NCBI GenBank assembly: GCA_023459755.1
Contig: JAEWSS010000183.1
Coordinates: 1 to 7,089 of the forward strand
Direction: 5' to 3'
Source of the DNA: Verrucomicrobiota bacterium
GTDB taxonomy: Bacteria; Verrucomicrobiota; Lentisphaeria; Victivallales; Victivallaceae
DNA length: 7,089 bases
Shown here in pieces: positions 1 through 6,311 of this stretch. The stretch's first letter is position 1. Each line of letters starts with the position of its first letter. Below the pieces are notes generated by a model. That model had not been told where the DNA came from. It saw nothing but the letters and a program-made list of their open reading frames with translations, and did not search any database. The position numbers were made by a program, and so were the translations under genes.

Positions 1-212
1 CGCGACGCGATATTCGCGGAAACGATCCGGTCCGCGGTCAGCAGTTTTTCAAACTGGGTCTGGGTAAACTCGGCGGTTTTTCCGCCGTCCTTGCCAAAAA
101 AGAACAACGCGCCGATCAGGAGCAGCACCGCCAGCCAAACCATTCCGGACGGCGGCAGCGGGCGCTTGAGCGGGGACTTCGGCGCCCCCGAATTTTTCTT
201 GTCATTCTGCAT
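1..212 (-). CDS. ftsH: N-terminus of an FtsH-like membrane ATP-dependent zinc protease (partial, cut by left edge)
   Basis: Only the first 70 codons are present; the rest lies left of the window. The peptide has a basic, proline-rich cytoplasmic tail (residues 1-22), one strongly hydrophobic segment (about 24-40, MVWLAVLLLIGALFFFG) and then a stretch reading AEFTQTQFEKLLTADRIVSANI. That order, with a (Y/F)(S/T)xxxFxxxLxxxxIxxxxI pattern just after the first membrane helix, is what the periplasmic start of FtsH looks like. FtsH is a hexameric AAA+ inner-membrane protease that degrades misfolded membrane proteins and selected regulators. The AAA and HExxH protease domains are outside the window, so the name is an inference from the N-terminus. 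The ATG has an ideal GAGGAG Shine-Dalgarno at 221-226 with 8 nt spacing. The leader is AT-rich around 264-280 (possible -10 sequences, no good -35) and holds a short hairpin. Another single-pass membrane protein with a similar start cannot be excluded. Confidence 0.6.
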   Translation of the reverse strand, partial: MQNDKKNSGAPKSPLKRPLPPSGMVWLAVLLLIGALFFFGKDGGKTAEFTQTQFEKLLTADRIVSANIAS

Positions 213-236
213 GTAATTTTCTCCTCAAACCGGAGT

Positions 237-253
237 CGCCGGACGCTCCGGCG
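237..253 (-). other. Perfect 7-bp hairpin in the 5' leader of the FtsH-like gene
   Basis: The arms CGCCGGA and TCCGGCG pair perfectly across a 3-nt loop. The hairpin ends 10 nt before the GAGGAG Shine-Dalgarno at 221-226. No T-tract follows on either strand, so it is not an intrinsic terminator. It could affect leader stability or translation initiation, or could be the chance product of GC-rich DNA. No function is shown. Confidence 0.35.
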
Positions 254-352
254 TTTCCAAGTCATAATATTTATATTAAAACGGCGAAAGCATGGATTCG
301 TTCAAAACCCCGCCTTCGCCTCGACAGAACAATCCGACGCAGCCCTTCGATC

Positions 353-883
353 CTACATGTCGATAACGCTGCTGACCACCACAACAATGCAGATCACCAG
401 CAGTATTCCGATGGCGATCAGGCTGATCATCATCAATTTGCGATTGCGTTCGCGCTGTTTCTTTTCCTCTTTTGCAAACGGCGAATAATTATCCAGCGTC
501 ACGGTGGAGAGGCCGGTTTCGGTGTGGTCGAGATCGATTCCGGTCTGAGTCCGGCTGGCAATGTTCGACTCCGAACCGTCCTCGCACTCGAAAAGCGTTT
601 CGACGGCTCCGAGCTGGATCACATCAAAGTTTTTCAGTGCCACCTCTTCGCCCGGCGCAAGCTGGACGTTGTTGACCCGCGTTCCGTTGGTGCTGTCGTT
701 GTCGCGCACCTTGAACGTCTCGCCGATGCGGATGAAATCGCAGTGGTGAGAACTCAGCGTGGAGTCCTTGATGCAGATGTCACAGGGCTCGCGCCGACCA
801 ACGGTAAGCAAATCCTTGTTCAGTTCAAAGCTCTTGCCGCGAAGCTTTTCCGACAGCATTACCAATTTTGGAGTCTGAGACAT
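353..883 (-). CDS. FHA-domain protein with a C-terminal membrane anchor
   Basis: This 176-residue protein has a forkhead-associated (FHA) domain at about residues 7-100. The phosphothreonine-binding signature is complete: GR at 29-30, S44 and H47 in the SxxH motif, and STNG at 64-67 followed by TRVN. A polar linker (about 102-137) and a basic run KKQRERNRK (141-149) lead into one hydrophobic helix at about 150-173, with only three residues after it. The basic residues before the helix predict a cytoplasmic FHA domain anchored by its tail in the inner membrane. FHA domains bind phosphothreonine on partner proteins, usually substrates of Ser/Thr kinases. No kinase or phosphatase gene is visible here, so the partner is unknown. 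The ATG has AAGAAGG at 891-897, spacing 7. The stop is TAG. The gene lies about 140 nt upstream of the FtsH-like gene. The upstream gap is very AT-rich, but no convincing -35/-10 pair stands out, and there is no clear terminator after the gene. Confidence 0.9.
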   Translation of the reverse strand: MSQTPKLVMLSEKLRGKSFELNKDLLTVGRREPCDICIKDSTLSSHHCDFIRIGETFKVRDNDSTNGTRVNNVQLAPGEEVALKNFDVIQLGAVETLFECEDGSESNIASRTQTGIDLDHTETGLSTVTLDNYSPFAKEEKKQRERNRKLMMISLIAIGILLVICIVVVVSSVIDM

Positions 884-978
884 TTTCCCACCTTCTTTAT
901 AACAAATCTTTTTTGATTATTTTTTAAAAAACGGACAAGACAGCACCGGAGCATACCCATCCGTAAAATAATCTATCA

Positions 979-1027
979 TAACAACCGCGGATTGCAAAAC
1001 CGCGGTGTTATTTTTTTCAGTTTTTTT
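979..1027. terminator. Hairpin terminator between the M42 peptidase and FHA genes; best T-tract faces the plus direction
   Basis: A 7-bp perfect stem (984-990 with 1000-1006, ACCGCGG/CCGCGGT) extends by four pairs (979-982 with 1007-1010) after one bulged A at 983, around a 9-nt loop. On the plus strand it is followed at once by seven T (1011-1017) and another seven T (1021-1027), the form of a strong intrinsic terminator. On the minus strand, the direction of the M42 gene whose stop is about 19 nt away, the following bases are only moderately T-rich (TGATAGATTATTTT). It probably ends M42 transcription and may act in both directions. Confidence 0.6.
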
Positions 1028-1028
1028 A

Positions 1029-2105
1029 TCAGTCCAGCGGAGCCGGAATAAATGACTCTTTTCCGGTGAGCGCGGCGATGGTTTCGGTAAGAATGTCCAC
1101 CGCGCCGCGGGCGTCGCGCAAATCGCAGATCTCGACCGTCGAGTGCATATAGCGGTTCGGGATGCTGACCAGACAGGTGGCCACGCCGCCGCCGGTGAGC
1201 TGAATTACCGCGGTATCGGTGCCGCCGGTGGCCGAATGGCTGGTCGAACACTGGAACGCGATGCCGTGCTCCCTGGCGATCGAGCGAACCATGCGGCCGA
1301 GAACCTCGTTATTGTCGGCGTTGCGGGAAATTTCCGGACCGCCGCCGAGCTTCAGTTCGCCAAGCAGCTTCTTCGGCACGTCGGGAATGTCGGTGGTGAA
1401 GCCGACGTCGATGGCAAAACCGACCTGCGGCTTGATCCGGTAGGCGCAGCCGATCGCGCCGCGCATGCCAAGCTCCTCCTGCACCGTTCCGGCGCCGAAA
1501 ACCGCCACGTTAAGTTTGCGTTTGGAAAGTTCCTTCAATGTCTCGGCAACCACAAAAGCGCCGATTTTATCGTCCAGACCTTTGGACATGATGCGGTTCT
1601 CGTTAAGTCTCCGATAGTTGACCCGCATGGCGATCGGGTCGCCGACGGCGACCAGTTTCTCGGCCTCTTCGCGGCTGGAGGCGCCGATGTCGATCCACAG
1701 ATCCTCGATTTCCACCGGCGTGTCGCGTTCGGCGGACTTGAGCAGATGGATCGGTTTTTTGCCGATCACGCCGGGAACTTTGCCGTTGGCGGTGATGATG
1801 TTGACCTCGCTGGACGGAATATTCAGTTTGTCGATCCCGCCGTTCTTGCGGAAATAGAGGAAACCCTCATCGGAAATGTGAACCACCTGAAAGCCGATTT
1901 CGTCATAGTGGCCGGCCAGCATCACCCGCACCGGAGCGTCGGGATTCAGCACGCCGATGGTGTTGCCGAGCACGTCCTGATCGACCCGGTCGGTAAAGCT
2001 CTTGATGTAGTTTCCAAAAACCGTGGCGGCCTCCTCCTCGTATCCGGAGGGGCTGGAGGTTTCAAGCAGATTTTTCAAAAATTCAAGCGATGACGCGTCA
2101 AACAT
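1029..2105 (-). CDS. M42-family metallo-aminopeptidase (glutamyl aminopeptidase / FrvX / YsdC type)
   Basis: This 358-residue cytosolic protein has the usual length for peptidase family M42, dinuclear-metal aminopeptidases that form large tetrahedral dodecamers and trim peptides released by proteases. All expected active-site residues are visible: H66 and D68 in AGHYDEIGF, metal-bridging D179 (or adjacent D178) in KGLDDKIGAF, the catalytic base E210 and metal ligand E211 in GTVQEELGMRGA, D233 in AIDVGFTTD, and H321 in NRYMHSTVE. The N-terminal LLETSSPSGYEEEA (13-26) is also typical of the family. Family members differ in preference (acidic, Leu or Lys residues; some were first called endoglucanase M), and the sequence alone does not decide substrate. 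The ATG has AAGGAG at 2112-2117 and a strong promoter 31 nt upstream. It is flanked by terminators on both sides, so it is probably transcribed alone. The annotation is secure at family level. Confidence 0.95.
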   Translation of the reverse strand: MFDASSLEFLKNLLETSSPSGYEEEAATVFGNYIKSFTDRVDQDVLGNTIGVLNPDAPVRVMLAGHYDEIGFQVVHISDEGFLYFRKNGGIDKLNIPSSEVNIITANGKVPGVIGKKPIHLLKSAERDTPVEIEDLWIDIGASSREEAEKLVAVGDPIAMRVNYRRLNENRIMSKGLDDKIGAFVVAETLKELSKRKLNVAVFGAGTVQEELGMRGAIGCAYRIKPQVGFAIDVGFTTDIPDVPKKLLGELKLGGGPEISRNADNNEVLGRMVRSIAREHGIAFQCSTSHSATGGTDTAVIQLTGGGVATCLVSIPNRYMHSTVEICDLRDARGAVDILTETIAALTGKESFIPAPLD

Positions 2106-2135
2106 GGTTTTCTCCTTGGTTTGTTATTTTTAAAT

Positions 2136-2163
2136 AATATAGCATACTTCCTGATTTTGTAAA
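2136..2163 (-). promoter_or_regulatory. Sigma70-type promoter of the M42 peptidase gene
   Basis: On the minus strand the -35 is TTTACA (2158-2163, 5 of 6 consensus bases) and the -10 is TATATT (2136-2141, 5 of 6). They are 16 nt apart, and TGC just before the -10 gives an extended -10. The expected transcription start is near 2129, leaving a leader of about 24 nt that carries the AAGGAG site. This is one of the two best promoter matches in the window. Confidence 0.65.
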
Positions 2164-2202
2164 AGTTTTTCACACCGGTTTGTCCGCCCGGATGAAAAAC
2201 AC

Positions 2203-2229
2203 AAAAAAGGCGCGGTTTTCACCGCGCCT
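2203..2229 (-). terminator. Intrinsic terminator of the serine hydrolase gene
   Basis: A perfect 9-bp GC-rich stem (AGGCGCGGT/ACCGCGCCT, 2208-2216 with 2221-2229) closes a 4-nt loop (GAAA on the transcript). Six T follow on the minus strand (2203-2208). It begins 18 nt after the TAG stop of the hydrolase gene. This is a textbook rho-independent terminator. Confidence 0.92.
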
Positions 2230-2247
2230 GAAGTCAAAAGCAAACGT

Positions 2248-4302
2248 CTATTTTTCAACCGACGCCCAGACCAGATCCTCCAGCTTTTTCCGGTACTCAT
2301 CATTGAGTTCCGGCTTGGCGTTGTCGTCGCGCGCCTGAACGATGAAGGTCTGATATTTCGGGTCGAAGCCGAACACGGTGAAGGTGGCCGAGCCGTGACC
2401 GTAATACTGCACCGCCTCCGGGTCGTCCGACGGCGCCCGGAACGGATGGATGCCGACGCCGTAGCGCCCGAAAAACCAGGTGGTGGTCATCCGGATGTCC
2501 GGATCGTCCACGCGAATGTCGCGCGGCATCAGTTTTTCATAGGTCTCGGGCGAGAAAAAACGCCATTTCCCGTAACTGCCCTTGTTGAGCAGCAGCTGGG
2601 CGAGCTTGGCCAGATCGGCGGCGCCGGCGGCATAGCCGCCGCCCTGATCGTCGCCGGACATGGTGGTGATGCCGAGCTGACGGTAATAGTTGTCCTCAAA
2701 CAGCCGGTCGATCGGCGTGGCGGTGGCGTTCATCATGTACATGCCCATCAGATTGGGGCCGACGCCGTTGTAGGAACACTCGGTGCCGGGGCGCGCGGCG
2801 GGAAGCCAGTACGCGACTTCAAAGTCGCCCATAACGTTGCGGATGCCGCCGAAATTGCCGTGGCCGGAAAAGCCGCCGGTGTGATTGAAGCAGCGCCGCG
2901 GCGTGAGTTTCCACTCCGGAACCGCCGCAAGCGCGGGCATGAATCTGGACATGTCCTCGTCGAGATCCATCAGCCCCTGATCCAGAAACCGGGCGAACAG
3001 CAGACCGGTGAACAGCTTGGACATGCTGGCCATTCCGCACGCGGTGACCGGCGTGATCTTTTCGCCCTGCACTTCGCCGAACCCCTCGGAGTAAACGACC
3101 GCTCCATTGCGGGCGATCATGCAGTAAAAAGCGTTGTCGGTTTTTTCAAACCATTCGCGGCACAGCGCGGCAAATTTTTCCCGACTGCCGGGAATGAATC
3201 CGGCCTCGGCCTCGGAACCGAACCGCACCACCGGCGCCGGAGTTTCAAGTTCTTCCGGCGGAGCAAGCGTCACCAGGTCGGCCGGATAGTTTTTCTGCCG
3301 CCAGTCGGCAACGAAACTCGACAGCCGGGGTTTGCGGTTCCACTTCAGTTCGCGGTCGCCGTTTTCAAGATACTCTTTCAGGCGCTGGGGGCCGGCGCTC
3401 CAGGTGGAGGCGAACACGTTGAACGGCGTTTTCCACTGAAACGCGGCGGCAAACTTTATGATTTCCGGATCGTCGCGCCAGCCGGACTTCAGCAGATAGT
3501 AGCTGAACAGCGACTTGTACGGAGCGCCGTCCGCGGTGTCGGCCTCGACCAGCGCGTAGTAAAGTCCGGGACGGGTGAAGTCATCGGCGGGATTCATCCG
3601 CTCGTCGAACCAGGTGAAGCGGACCGGGTTGTCGCCGAACACCGCCTTCGCCGCCGCCGGGTCCGACCAGACCGGCTCCGGCTTTGCTCCGACGGTGCCG
3701 ACAAAAAGTCCGTCGATCAGCGGCACGTTGCGGGACATTGACATCACCCGGTCGATACGCTGTTTCAACGACTCCGCCTGCGCGCACTGTTCGTCGGTCA
3801 GCGGCCCGTCCATCGCGGTCAGCACCACCGCCCAGAAGCCGGTCTTGTGCCAGCTCTTCACCGCGATCCGGTTCAGTCCTTTGTGGAATTTTACGATGAA
3901 CAGATTGTCGAACGACTCGCCTTCGGCTTTGAACGCCTGAACGCCGTTCACAAAAACCGCCGCGGTGTCGTCGGTATTCAGCTTCATCAGATAGCCGCAC
4001 GGCTCGTCGAACTCCACGTCCACGGCGGCGTAGGCCATGGCGCCGTCCGCCGGAATGGGAGTGTCCTTGAAGTATTCAATGAAGAACAGGCCGTCGGTCT
4101 CCGGGTCGCGCGGGTTCACATAGTCGGAGACGGCGACGCCGCAGACCGCGTCCAGCGGCCCGGCCAGAAACCGGTCGGCCGCCGCCTCGTCCCATTGTTC
4201 AAGCGGAATCGGCCCCGCCACCGTCCACCGGTTAAGCGGCAGCGACCCCGCGGCGGCAGCCATGAAAAACATCAATCCGGACAACAGCAGTAATCTTTTC
4301 AC
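2248..4302 (-). CDS. Secreted serine hydrolase: N-terminal beta-sandwich plus C-terminal beta-lactamase-like (PF00144-type) domain
   Basis: The protein has 684 residues from the preferred GTG start. Residues 1-19 form a signal peptide (KR, then LLLLSGLMFFMAAAAG). Residues about 24-165 look like a galactose-binding-type beta-sandwich (LNTDDTAAVFVNG, KGLNRIAVKSW, FWAVVLTAMDG). A less defined middle region (about 190-360) has beta-strand character. The C-terminal 320 residues match class C beta-lactamase/esterase/D-peptidase enzymes: nucleophile S426 and K429 in SMSK, a FNHTGGFSGH segment at 472-481, Y511 in CSYNGVG, and H636 in YGHGSAT. The usual Y-x-N is Y-N-G here and the third motif is H-G-S, so catalytic chemistry may differ. 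Substrate is unknown; cell-wall peptides, esters or glycoconjugates are all possible, and a true beta-lactamase is unlikely given the size and extra domains. An upstream TTG at 4308 keeps the frame open, but it would sit directly against the Shine-Dalgarno. Confidence 0.85.
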   Translation of the reverse strand: MKRLLLLSGLMFFMAAAAGSLPLNRWTVAGPIPLEQWDEAAADRFLAGPLDAVCGVAVSDYVNPRDPETDGLFFIEYFKDTPIPADGAMAYAAVDVEFDEPCGYLMKLNTDDTAAVFVNGVQAFKAEGESFDNLFIVKFHKGLNRIAVKSWHKTGFWAVVLTAMDGPLTDEQCAQAESLKQRIDRVMSMSRNVPLIDGLFVGTVGAKPEPVWSDPAAAKAVFGDNPVRFTWFDERMNPADDFTRPGLYYALVEADTADGAPYKSLFSYYLLKSGWRDDPEIIKFAAAFQWKTPFNVFASTWSAGPQRLKEYLENGDRELKWNRKPRLSSFVADWRQKNYPADLVTLAPPEELETPAPVVRFGSEAEAGFIPGSREKFAALCREWFEKTDNAFYCMIARNGAVVYSEGFGEVQGEKITPVTACGMASMSKLFTGLLFARFLDQGLMDLDEDMSRFMPALAAVPEWKLTPRRCFNHTGGFSGHGNFGGIRNVMGDFEVAYWLPAARPGTECSYNGVGPNLMGMYMMNATATPIDRLFEDNYYRQLGITTMSGDDQGGGYAAGAADLAKLAQLLLNKGSYGKWRFFSPETYEKLMPRDIRVDDPDIRMTTTWFFGRYGVGIHPFRAPSDDPEAVQYYGHGSATFTVFGFDPKYQTFIVQARDDNAKPELNDEYRKKLEDLVWASVEK

Positions 4303-4308
4303 CCCCAA

Positions 4309-4315
4309 CCCCCTC
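4309..4315 (-). promoter_or_regulatory. Ribosome binding site that favours a GTG start for the serine hydrolase
   Basis: The minus strand reads GAGGGGG here. Spacing to the GTG at 4300-4302 is 6 nt, which is ideal. Spacing to the upstream in-frame TTG at 4306-4308 is zero. Starting at GTG also gives a compact signal peptide that begins M-K-R. I therefore place the start at 4302. Confidence 0.65.
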
Positions 4316-4332
4316 TGTTTTTTTATAATCGT

Positions 4333-4356
4333 AAAACACGCCGTCTTTATACGGCG
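4333..4356 (-). terminator. Probable terminator of the EEP-family lipoprotein gene
   Basis: A perfect 6-bp stem CGCCGT/ACGGCG (4351-4356 with 4339-4344) with a 6-nt loop is followed on the minus strand by TGTTTTA. It lies about 38 nt after the TGA stop of the EEP gene and before the hydrolase gene. The T-tract is short and interrupted, so termination may be partial and some transcripts could continue into the hydrolase, for which no separate promoter is obvious. Confidence 0.45.
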
Positions 4357-4393
4357 GCGGAACGCCTGAGAACCGCAACCCCGCTTTTACGCG

Positions 4394-5173
4394 TCAATCC
4401 TGGAAAATTATCTCGGAATACAACGGCCTATGATCGGACGCCGACGGTTCATCGACCACAAAATGAGCCACGATCTTCGCCGCGTCGGCCGGATATACCG
4501 CCGTGTAGTCCAGCAAAACCCGCGGCTCGCCGGCCGGATACGACTTTTCGTCCGGCGCAATGTCGTTCACCACCAGATAGCCGAGTTCGCGCAGGCGCAA
4601 AATCGTCGGGCTGTTCGGCCGGGTGTTGAGGTCTCCCATCAATACAAACGGCGTAAAGCCGCGTTTTTTCATGTAACCGGTGATCATGTCGACGCACTTG
4701 ACCCGGACATCCTCCAGATCGCGGTCATAGGTCAGGTGGGTTCCCACCACATAATACGGTTCGGGCGCCAGCACCTTAACCACCAGCGCCGACCGCGCCT
4801 CTACCGCATTGGACGGCAGACCGAGCAGATCCAGCCGCTCCAGCGGGTATTTCGACATTATCACATTGCCGTATTCGCCGCCCGGCCGCGAACTCGCGAA
4901 CCCGAATTCATAATTGTATCCGCACATTCGAGCCAGAAACGCCGGCTGATCGACTTTCCCGGAGCGGTCGGCGCCGTTGTCCACCTCGTTCAGCACCACC
5001 GTTTCGGCGCCGATTCTGCGGATCACTTCGGCGGTGCCGTTCAAATCGGCGGTCTCGTGGTCGGCTTTCAGGCCGATCTGGATGTTGTAGGAAAGCAGAC
5101 TGGTCGGCGCGGTTCCGGCGCATCCGCACAATACGGCCGCTGCCGCGACCAGAAAAAAATGTTTGACCCTCAT
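4394..5173 (-). CDS. Endonuclease/exonuclease/phosphatase (EEP) superfamily lipoprotein
   Basis: This 259-residue protein starts with a lipoprotein signal: basic MRVKH, a hydrophobic run FFLVAAAAV and the lipobox LCGC with lipidated C18. The mature part is a complete EEP (DNase I-like) domain with its catalytic set: N30 in LLSYNIQIG, metal ligand E63 in LNEVD, YGNVIMSKYP at 101-110, H146 in GTHLTYD, D181 and N183 in MGDLNTRP, D222 in LLDYTAV, and the terminal S246-D247-H248 in SASDHRP. These residues bind divalent metal and cleave phosphodiester or phosphomonoester bonds. The superfamily covers nucleases, sphingomyelinases and inositol phosphatases, and short exported members like this are usually of unknown substrate. 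Location is envelope-bound. The ATG has AAGG at 5179-5182, spacing 5. A TAAAAT -10 candidate (5216-5221) lies about 43 nt upstream, without a good -35, between inverted TTGCAA repeats. The start leaves a standard-length signal peptide. Confidence 0.9.
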   Translation of the reverse strand: MRVKHFFLVAAAAVLCGCAGTAPTSLLSYNIQIGLKADHETADLNGTAEVIRRIGAETVVLNEVDNGADRSGKVDQPAFLARMCGYNYEFGFASSRPGGEYGNVIMSKYPLERLDLLGLPSNAVEARSALVVKVLAPEPYYVVGTHLTYDRDLEDVRVKCVDMITGYMKKRGFTPFVLMGDLNTRPNSPTILRLRELGYLVVNDIAPDEKSYPAGEPRVLLDYTAVYPADAAKIVAHFVVDEPSASDHRPLYSEIIFQD

Positions 5174-5204
5174 TCTGTCCTTTCAGCCCAAGCGGGCGGC
5201 TCCG

Positions 5205-5253
5205 TTGCAAATTTCATTTTACAGAAAGTAACCGTCCGCCGTCGAAATTGCAA
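5205..5253. repeat. Inverted repeat flanking the putative EEP-gene promoter
   Basis: TTGCAAATTTC (5205-5215) and GAAATTGCAA (5244-5253) are inverted copies that differ by one missing T, separated by 28 nt. The -10-like TAAAAT (minus strand, 5216-5221) sits immediately inside one arm. This could be paired operator half-sites, a long-loop hairpin, or chance in an AT-rich gap. Confidence 0.35.
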
Positions 5254-5269
5254 ATAAACAGAACAGAAT

Positions 5270-6184
5270 TTACGGTTTTTCCGCACCCGTTCCGCCGTCG
5301 CGCCGGTCAAGCGCGGCCAGAATAACCGCCGCCAGAATCAGCACGATCCCCAGAACGATCCGCACCGACAGCCGTTCGCCGAACAGCGCCACCCCGATCG
5401 CCACCGCCGTCACCGGCTCCAGCGCCCCCAGAATCGCCGTCACCGTGGCGCCGATGCGCTGAATGGCCAGCGTGGTGCAGGTCATGGAAATCACGCTCGG
5501 AAACAGCGCGATCCCGACAATGTTGATCCAGGCGACCAGATTGAAGTCACCCTTGAGATCCATTCCGAACCGCAGGCGGAACAAATACAGCAGCGAACCG
5601 AACAGCACCACATAGAAGGTCAGCTTCACCGCCGGAACCCGGCACAGTCCCGTCCGGTTGACCGCCACCATGTAGACCGCGTAAGACAACGCCGAGAGCA
5701 TCACCAGAACCATTCCCGCACCGCTGACCGCCGCACCGTCCGCCCGGCGGCACAACAGCGCCACGCCGACCAGCGACAGCGCAATCCCCGCCCAAACCCG
5801 TTTTCCGCTTTTTTCCCGGAATCCCAGCGCCATTATCAGCGCCACCATCATCGGATAAACAAACAGCAAAGTAGAAGCCACACCGGCGTCCATTTTCTGA
5901 TAACTTTGAAACAGAAACAGCGAAGACAGCGAGAAAAGCTGTCCGCATACCGCCGCGCCGATCAAGTCGCGCACCGACATCCGGAAACTTTCGCGCCGCC
6001 AAATCATCCATCCGCCCAGAAACAGCGCGGCGGGAAGATAGCGCAGCAGCAGCATGGTGTCGGCGTCGAATCCGTCGCCGTAAAGCGGCAGCGCGAACAG
6101 CGGGTTGGTGCCGTAAGCCACCGCCGCCGCCACCGCCATAAAGACACCGCGACCGTAGGTCATTGCCCTCTTTTGGGTTTTCAT
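5270..6184 (-). CDS. EamA/DMT-superfamily transporter, ten membrane helices
   Basis: From the ATG at 6184 the protein has 304 residues, the normal size for EamA (DUF6) family permeases of the drug/metabolite transporter superfamily. About ten hydrophobic segments can be read (near 13-33, 42-61, 74-94, 100-121, 129-146, 154-175, 186-203, 214-235, 243-268, 275-292). Both halves carry the family hallmark: DAGVASTLLFVYPMMVALIM in the first repeat (99-118) and IGATVTAILGALEPVTAVAI (244-263) with the helix ending in FGERLS in the second. Basic clusters on the loops (WRRESFR, FREKSGKR, LDRRDG) fit the positive-inside rule with cytoplasmic ends. Family members export amino acids, metabolites or toxic compounds; substrate cannot be told here. 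The open frame continues upstream to 6385, but that extension lies over a leader, a terminator and a tRNA. AAGGA at 6193-6197, 8 nt before the ATG, supports 6184. A second ATG at 6163 is a weaker alternative. Confidence 0.92.
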   Translation of the reverse strand: MKTQKRAMTYGRGVFMAVAAAVAYGTNPLFALPLYGDGFDADTMLLLRYLPAALFLGGWMIWRRESFRMSVRDLIGAAVCGQLFSLSSLFLFQSYQKMDAGVASTLLFVYPMMVALIMALGFREKSGKRVWAGIALSLVGVALLCRRADGAAVSGAGMVLVMLSALSYAVYMVAVNRTGLCRVPAVKLTFYVVLFGSLLYLFRLRFGMDLKGDFNLVAWINIVGIALFPSVISMTCTTLAIQRIGATVTAILGALEPVTAVAIGVALFGERLSVRIVLGIVLILAAVILAALDRRDGGTGAEKP

Positions 6185-6192
6185 TGGAACCA

Positions 6193-6197
6193 TCCTT
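6193..6197 (-). promoter_or_regulatory. Ribosome binding site that decides the EamA transporter start
   Basis: AAGGA on the minus strand is 8 nt from the ATG at 6182-6184. The ATG at 6191-6193 overlaps this motif and so cannot use it. The ATG at 6161-6163 has its own GAGG but with only about 3 nt spacing. The sequence therefore favours 6184. Confidence 0.55.
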
Positions 6198-6226
6198 GGC
6201 GCCTGAACGTATAACGAACGGCGCGG

Positions 6227-6242
6227 CGCCGGGAATCCGGCG
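6227..6242 (-). other. Perfect 6-bp hairpin in the transporter leader
   Basis: CGCCGG and CCGGCG pair across a 4-nt loop, about 30 nt before the AAGGA site. No T-tract follows, so it is not a terminator. It is a small secondary structure of unknown purpose in the leader. Confidence 0.3.
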
Positions 6243-6285
6243 GGTTGATCGATCTTCTCCTCTTGAAGCCGAAAGTACGAACAAA

Positions 6286-6304
6286 GAAACCTTATAACGG
6301 TTTC
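6286..6304 (-). promoter_or_regulatory. Inverted repeat around a -10-like sequence upstream of the transporter
   Basis: GAAACC and GGTTTC form a perfect 6-bp inverted repeat with a 7-nt centre. On the minus strand the centre holds TATAAG (6291-6296, 5 of 6 to the -10 consensus). A matching -35 is absent, because the spot where it would be falls in the T-tract of the tRNA terminator. The arrangement resembles an operator over a promoter core but could equally be a small leader hairpin. Confidence 0.3.
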
Positions 6305-6311
6305 ACTCCAT

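Noticed and set aside
920..931. Palindrome TTTTTTAAAAAA before the FHA gene as an operator
   Set aside because: It is a low-complexity AT run in an AT-rich gap; symmetry alone is weak evidence.
976..1251. Minus-strand open frame overlapping the 3' end of the M42 gene and the terminator
   Set aside because: It is in another frame of the conserved M42 C-terminus, has Arg/His-rich shadow composition, and crosses the terminator hairpin.
1143..2093. Long plus-strand open frame opposite the M42 peptidase
   Set aside because: It is antisense to a gene with all catalytic motifs, has low-complexity Asp/Gly/Val/His-rich composition, and no convincing ribosome site. Such frames arise readily in GC-rich coding DNA.
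2395..3741. Very long plus-strand open frame opposite the serine hydrolase
   Set aside because: The translation is rich in Arg, Gly, Val and His without recognisable domains, and it is fully inside a well-supported minus-strand gene. It is a GC-skew shadow.
4430..5257. Plus-strand open frame opposite the EEP lipoprotein
   Set aside because: It shows no motif, signal or ribosome site, and it shadows a complete EEP domain.
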